Positions 5,995 to 9,841 of a stretch of DNA of 9,841 bases are shown here, in pieces. Under the pieces are notes generated by a model. It saw only the letters and a list, made by a program, of their open reading frames with translations. It ran no database searches and was not told the DNA's origin. How positions within the stretch are numbered: position 1 is the stretch's first letter; each line of letters opens with the position of its first letter. The position numbers were made by a program, and so were the translations under genes. This DNA is from UBA2233 sp002347965 [NCBI: Nitrospirae bacterium UBA2233] (GTDB lineage Bacteria; UBA2233), in assembly GCA_002347965.1 (NCBI GenBank), contig DDYN01000002.1, forward strand, positions 9,427-19,267, read 5' to 3'.

Positions 5995-7845
5995 ATGCTT
6001 AGGCTTGCCACAAGACCGGGTGGGCGCTACCTTGGAGAAGGAAGGGCGGCGTTTCTTGTCTGGGCGCCCCTTAAGGACGAGGTGCAAATCCGTATCATTC
6101 CCCCTCAAGAGCGCTTGATCCCGCTTAAAAAAGACCAGCTCGGGTATCATTTGGGAGAGGCCGAGGGCGTAGCCCCCGGGAGCCTCTACGTGGTTCGCTT
6201 GAGCGATGACGAAGAGTTTCCAGACATCGCGAGCATCAGCCAGCCTAAAGGGGTGCATGGCCCCTCCGAGGTGCTAGACGAGGCGTTTTCTTGGACGGAC
6301 AAATCCTGGAGGGGCTTGCCGCTCGAGGAGTACGTCGTATACGAGCTCCACATAGGCACCTTCAGCAAAGAGGGCACGTTTGAAGGAGTCATTCCTTACC
6401 TTGCCGAACTAAAAGAGCTTGGAGTCAGCGCGATCGAGGTCATGCCCGTGGCCCAGTTTCCTGGCAAGCGAAACTGGGGCTACGACGGCGTGTTCCCGTT
6501 TGCCGCGCAGACGAGCTACGGCGGTCTCGCCGGCCTCAAAACGCTGGTTAACGCGTGCCACAATGCGGGTCTTGCGGTCATCTTGGACGTCGTCTACAAC
6601 CACTTAGGCCCGGAGGGCAACTTCTTCAAGGCCTTCGGGCCGTACTTTACCGACCGTTACACGACCCCTTGGGGCGAGGCGATCAATTTTGACGGGGCTT
6701 ATAGCTTCGGCGTTCGGGAATACTTCATCCAGAACGCGCTGTTTTGGCTGGACAATTGCCATATCGACGCCTTGAGGCTCGATGCGATCCATGCCATCCT
6801 CGACGCCTCCGCCGCCGAGCCTTTTTTGGCTGAGCTGTCCGATAGAGTTAATGAGCGCGCAAAAGCGCTCGGCAGGCGCATCTATTTGATCGGCGAGACG
6901 TTCATGGACGATAACCGGGTTATCCAAAAAAGAGCGTTTGGCGGGCTCGGGCTGGATGCGCTATGGAACGACGACTTTCACCATGCCGTCCATGCGTACC
7001 TGACAAAAGAACGCGTCGGCTACTACGAGGATTATGGCGATCTTCAAGCCCTTAAGGCGACCATGAAGGATGCCTTCGTCTACCAAGGCCAATACTCGAG
7101 CTACTTCAAGCGTGCGCACGGGACGCCGAGCAAAGGCTTTAGCGGAAAACATTTCGTCGTGTTCTCGCAAAACCACGACCAAGTAGGAAACCGCATGCTC
7201 GGCGAAAGACTCGTTTCACTCGCCGGGTTTGAAAAGGCGAAGCTTGCTGCCGCGTTCGTCGTCTTTTCCCCCTACGTGCCGCTTTTTTTCATGGGCGAAG
7301 AGTACGCCGAGAAAGCCCCATTCCTGTACTTTATCGACCATGAAGACCCTAAGCTTATCGAAGCCGTGAGGAAAGGCAGAAAAGAAGAGTTTGCTTCGTT
7401 CGCTTGGCAAGGAGAGCCGCCGGACCCTTATGCCCTGGAGACGTTCGAAGCCTCTAGGTTAAACCACGCGCTCAAGCAAGAAGGCCCGCACAAGGCGATG
7501 CTCGCCTTCTACAAAGAAATCCTTGCCTTAAGGCGCCGTTTCCCCTTTCTTTCTGCACTCGACAAGGAAGCTCAGGAGCTCGTCTTGTTCGAAAAAAGCC
7601 AGACGCTTTTCATTGCGAGGGGCAGCCAGCCTGACATTGGATACCTTATCTTTCATTTTGGGCAAGAGCGCGCAAGCCTGCTCTTTCCGTTCACAAGGGG
7701 CGAGTATCAAAAGGCGCTCGATTCCGCAGAGCCCGAGTGGAACGGGCAAGGGAGCGGCCTTCCAGAGCGCTTATGTTGCGAGGGCGAAACAGAGCTTTCT
7801 GTATCGCCCTTATCTGTCGCACTGTACGTGAGACAAGCCCCATGA
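5995..7845 (+). CDS. treZ: Malto-oligosyltrehalose trehalohydrolase TreZ (GH13)
   Basis: TreZ hydrolyses the alpha-1,4 bond next to the terminal trehalose unit of maltooligosyltrehalose, releasing free trehalose in the cytoplasm. The 616-aa protein has the family's usual length. An N-terminal E-set/CBM48-like domain (about 1-105, with GEGRAAFLVWAP) is followed by the GH13 barrel starting at YELHIGTFS. Visible motifs are DVVYNHLGPEGN (198-209), ALRLDAIHAI with the nucleophile Asp263, LIGETFMDDNR with the presumed acid/base Glu301, and SQNHDQVGNRMLGERL with the stabilising Asp395. The last two flanks, INFDGAYSFGVREYF and NHDQVGNR, are typical of TreZ rather than GlgX or TreX. GETFMDDN is a little unusual, as many TreZ proteins read AESDLND here. 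The start is set by AAGAGGAG 6 nt upstream. The stop overlaps the treY start by 4 nt, so the two are surely co-translated. A strong hairpin lies near the 3' end. Confidence 0.95.
   Translation: MLRLATRPGGRYLGEGRAAFLVWAPLKDEVQIRIIPPQERLIPLKKDQLGYHLGEAEGVAPGSLYVVRLSDDEEFPDIASISQPKGVHGPSEVLDEAFSWTDKSWRGLPLEEYVVYELHIGTFSKEGTFEGVIPYLAELKELGVSAIEVMPVAQFPGKRNWGYDGVFPFAAQTSYGGLAGLKTLVNACHNAGLAVILDVVYNHLGPEGNFFKAFGPYFTDRYTTPWGEAINFDGAYSFGVREYFIQNALFWLDNCHIDALRLDAIHAILDASAAEPFLAELSDRVNERAKALGRRIYLIGETFMDDNRVIQKRAFGGLGLDALWNDDFHHAVHAYLTKERVGYYEDYGDLQALKATMKDAFVYQGQYSSYFKRAHGTPSKGFSGKHFVVFSQNHDQVGNRMLGERLVSLAGFEKAKLAAAFVVFSPYVPLFFMGEEYAEKAPFLYFIDHEDPKLIEAVRKGRKEEFASFAWQGEPPDPYALETFEASRLNHALKQEGPHKAMLAFYKEILALRRRFPFLSALDKEAQELVLFEKSQTLFIARGSQPDIGYLIFHFGQERASLLFPFTRGEYQKALDSAEPEWNGQGSGLPERLCCEGETELSVSPLSVALYVRQAP
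7781..7810 (+). repeat. 30-nt near-perfect palindromic hairpin at the treZ 3' end, upstream of treY
   Basis: Arms 7781-7793 (starting AGGGCGA) and 7798-7810 (ending TCGCCCT) pair at 12 of 13 positions, with a single A-A mismatch and a 4-nt GCTT loop. It lies within the treZ coding sequence and ends 31 nt before the treY ATG. No T tract follows. It could modulate translation of treY or mRNA decay between the two genes; function is inference. Confidence 0.55.
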
Positions 7846-9841
7846 ACGGGATCGTTTCCGCATACCGGCTTCAAGTGTTTAAGGACTTTTCTTTTGAGCG
7901 GGCCGAGGCGATTCTTCCTTACTTGAAAAAGCTTGGCATCTCCACGCTCTACCTCTCCCCCATCACGAAGGCAAGGGAGGGCTCTAACCACGGCTACGAC
8001 GTCGTCGATCCTACGCAGGTTAACCCGGAGCTCGGAGGGCAGGAGGGTTTCGAGCGCCTCTACCAGGCGGCTAAGGAGTTAGGGCTGAACATCTTGGTCG
8101 ACATCGTCCCAAACCACATGGCTGTCAGCCTGGAGAACCCGTGGTGGAGGGACATTCTAGAGCACGGACCCTCCTCTCCCTACGCGCATTTTTTTGATAT
8201 CGACTGGAACCCGGCCTTTGGCCCTGTCGAGAATCGAGTGCTCTTGCCGGTTTTGGGCAGTCCGTTCGGCGAGGTTCTCGATAACGGAGAGTTCGCTGTA
8301 ATTTTCGAAACGGGGTGTTTTTGGCTGGAATACTCTGGCAACCGGCTTCCAATCGAGCCTAAGTCGTACAGTGCCATCTTAAACAAAGACCTTGCATCCT
8401 TTAAGGAGCGTTCCCAGCCCGACCCGGGGGCGTTTAAGGAGCTCATCGCGATCCTCGACGCCCTAGAAGAGCTCCCTTTGCACACGGACACGGCGCAGGC
8501 TGCCATTCAAAAGCGAAGAGCCCTTACTGCCGAGGTCAAGCAAAGGCTCTCAAGCCTGCATGAAACATCCCAGGCGTTCCAAGCCTTCTTAAAGGAATGC
8601 TTGGAACGCCTGTCTGGCACCAAGGATGACCCGGAGAGTTTTTTGGGGCTGGAATCGCTCCTCTTAAAGCAGCCCTACCAGCTCGTTTTCTGGCAGGCTG
8701 GGCTTAGGGAGATCAACTTTAGGCGGTTTTTCGACGTCAACGAGCTGGTCGGGGTTTGCGTCGAAAAAGAGGACGTGCTCGTCGCGACCCATGCGCTGAT
8801 CCTCGATTTGGCCGCTCAAGGAAAGATTGCAGGCGTTCGGATTGACCATATTGACGGACTTTTCGACCCCGAAGGGTACTTGAAAAGCCTCGTTTCTGGT
8901 CTCCAAGCAAGAGGGAACCCATGCCCTATCGTGGTCGAAAAAATTCTTACCCGTGGAGAGTGGCTGCCAGAGTCGTGGCCCGTCAGGGGAACGACGGGCT
9001 ATGACTTCCTGAACGCAACGACCAGGCTCTTCGTTGACACAAAGGGTAAACAGGCCCTAGAAGACCTAAATGCCGATTTTAACCCAAAATTTCTACCCTT
9101 TCGTCAGGTCGTACAGAAAAGCAAGCGTTTGGTTATCGGAACGTCTTTTCAAAGCGAGGTTACCGCGCTATGGTACCGGCTGACGATTTTGGCCAAGGCC
9201 TACCGCTACGCCCTTGATTTACCGCTTAGGGAGCTAAGAAGGCTGATCGAAGAGGTAAGCGCCGAGATTGACGTCTACCGTACCTACGTTCGCGACCTAA
9301 CCCCCTCGAAGGAGGATAAAGAACGAATCTTCGAGGCGATCGAGAGGGCGAAAACGCTCAACAAAACGCTCGAAGAAAGGGGCTTTCGCTTCCTGGGTGA
9401 CCTTCTTACGCTGCGGCTTCCGAGGCATCTTGAAGAGAGCTACAGCAAGGATTGGCTCGCGTTTGTCATGGACTGGCAGCAGTTCAGCTCTCCTGTAATG
9501 GCCAAGGGCTACGAGGATACCGCGCTTTACAACTACCCCAGGCTTGTCTCGCTTAACGATGTAGGAGGCGACCCCGAAAGGTTTGGGGATGACCCGCAGA
9601 CATTCCATGCCTTTATTCAGGAGCGGGGCAAAAGCGCGCCTGGCAGCCTTTCGGCCAGCTCAACGCACGACACCAAGCGGAGCGAGGATGTACGGGCAAG
9701 GATCAACGTCCTTTCGGAGCTTTCCTCCGAGTTTCGTAGGCATGCCAAAGCATGGAGGCGGCTGTTGGCGCCCGCAAGAACGCGCGTTGGAAGAGAATCC
9801 TACCCAGACCCGAATGCAGAGCTTTTGTTTTACCAAACTCT
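7842..9841 (+). CDS. treY: Malto-oligosyltrehalose synthase TreY (GH13), 3' end outside window
   Basis: TreY isomerises the reducing-end alpha-1,4 bond of maltodextrins to alpha,alpha-1,1, giving maltooligosyltrehalose for TreZ. The frame is open from ATG 7842 to the window edge (666 complete codons). Family motifs are plain: SAYRLQVF at the N-terminus, SNHGYDVVDPTQVNPELGG (48-66), DIVPNHMAV (87-95), GVRIDHIDGL with nucleophile Asp335, IVVEKIL with acid/base Glu366, LPESWPVRGTTGYDF (375-389), and SSTHDTKRSEDVRAR with the stabilising Asp610. TreY proteins are, from memory, usually 700-950 aa, so the C-terminal domain is missing here. The start is fixed by the ATGA overlap with treZ and the motif six residues later. 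No good ribosome site precedes it, which fits translational coupling. The poorly conserved helical stretch at residues about 185-270 contains a perfect 14-bp inverted repeat in the DNA. Confidence 0.96.
   Translation, partial: MNGIVSAYRLQVFKDFSFERAEAILPYLKKLGISTLYLSPITKAREGSNHGYDVVDPTQVNPELGGQEGFERLYQAAKELGLNILVDIVPNHMAVSLENPWWRDILEHGPSSPYAHFFDIDWNPAFGPVENRVLLPVLGSPFGEVLDNGEFAVIFETGCFWLEYSGNRLPIEPKSYSAILNKDLASFKERSQPDPGAFKELIAILDALEELPLHTDTAQAAIQKRRALTAEVKQRLSSLHETSQAFQAFLKECLERLSGTKDDPESFLGLESLLLKQPYQLVFWQAGLREINFRRFFDVNELVGVCVEKEDVLVATHALILDLAAQGKIAGVRIDHIDGLFDPEGYLKSLVSGLQARGNPCPIVVEKILTRGEWLPESWPVRGTTGYDFLNATTRLFVDTKGKQALEDLNADFNPKFLPFRQVVQKSKRLVIGTSFQSEVTALWYRLTILAKAYRYALDLPLRELRRLIEEVSAEIDVYRTYVRDLTPSKEDKERIFEAIERAKTLNKTLEERGFRFLGDLLTLRLPRHLEESYSKDWLAFVMDWQQFSSPVMAKGYEDTALYNYPRLVSLNDVGGDPERFGDDPQTFHAFIQERGKSAPGSLSASSTHDTKRSEDVRARINVLSELSSEFRRHAKAWRRLLAPARTRVGRESYPDPNAELLFYQT
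8571..8612 (+). repeat. Perfect 14-bp inverted repeat inside treY
   Basis: CAGGCGTTCCAAGC (8571-8584) and its exact reverse complement GCTTGGAACGCCTG (8599-8612) flank a 14-nt spacer. After one mismatch the spacer can add four more pairs (8586-8589 with 8594-8597, one of them G-T), closing on a TTAA loop. It encodes residues 244-257 of TreY in a variable region without stop codons. Such a long perfect arm pair is unlikely by chance in 10 kb; its role is unknown. Confidence 0.7.

Overview
The window is gene-dense bacterial DNA, moderately GC-rich by eye. All five protein-coding genes lie on the + strand, with junctions of 11, 24, 52 and -4 nt. No tRNA, rRNA, CRISPR array, insertion sequence or transposase was seen, and no gene-free stretch longer than about 50 bases exists. 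The phylum cannot be fixed from the sequence alone. The set of GlgB, a DUF3536-type GH57 protein, TreZ and TreY is a bacterial storage-glucan and trehalose theme found in several Gram-negative lineages.

Layout: (1) 1-1350, the C-terminal 449 residues of the glycogen branching enzyme GlgB (5' end outside the window); (2) 1362-3803, an 813-aa GH57 protein with a DUF3536-like C-terminal half; (3) 3828-5942, a 704-aa stand-alone molybdopterin/[4Fe-4S] oxidoreductase from a TTG start; (4) 5995-7845, TreZ, maltooligosyltrehalose trehalohydrolase; (5) 7842-9841, TreY, maltooligosyltrehalose synthase, overlapping treZ by 4 nt and running off the right edge.

Four of the five genes make sense together. 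GlgB builds branched alpha-1,4/1,6 glucan. The GH57 protein probably trims or rearranges it. TreY turns the reducing end of linear maltodextrins into a trehalose unit, and TreZ releases trehalose. No TreX debranching enzyme is visible, so the GH57 protein could supply linear chains (inference).

The oxidoreductase is the outlier. It has no obvious link to glucan metabolism and no partner subunit beside it. Its arginine codon use differs sharply from its neighbours: AGA/AGG make up 8 of 55 Arg codons, against 19 of the first 42 in GH57 and 22 of 48 in treY (hand counts). It looks like a later insertion into a glycogen-trehalose operon.

Several hairpin-forming inverted repeats lie inside or at the ends of the genes. 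The strongest are a perfect 14-bp stem inside treY (8571-8612) and a 30-nt near-perfect palindrome 31 nt upstream of the treY start (7781-7810). No clearly new multi-gene system is visible. The items most worth following are the foreign-looking oxidoreductase, the uncharacterised GH57-DUF3536 protein and the intragenic hairpins.
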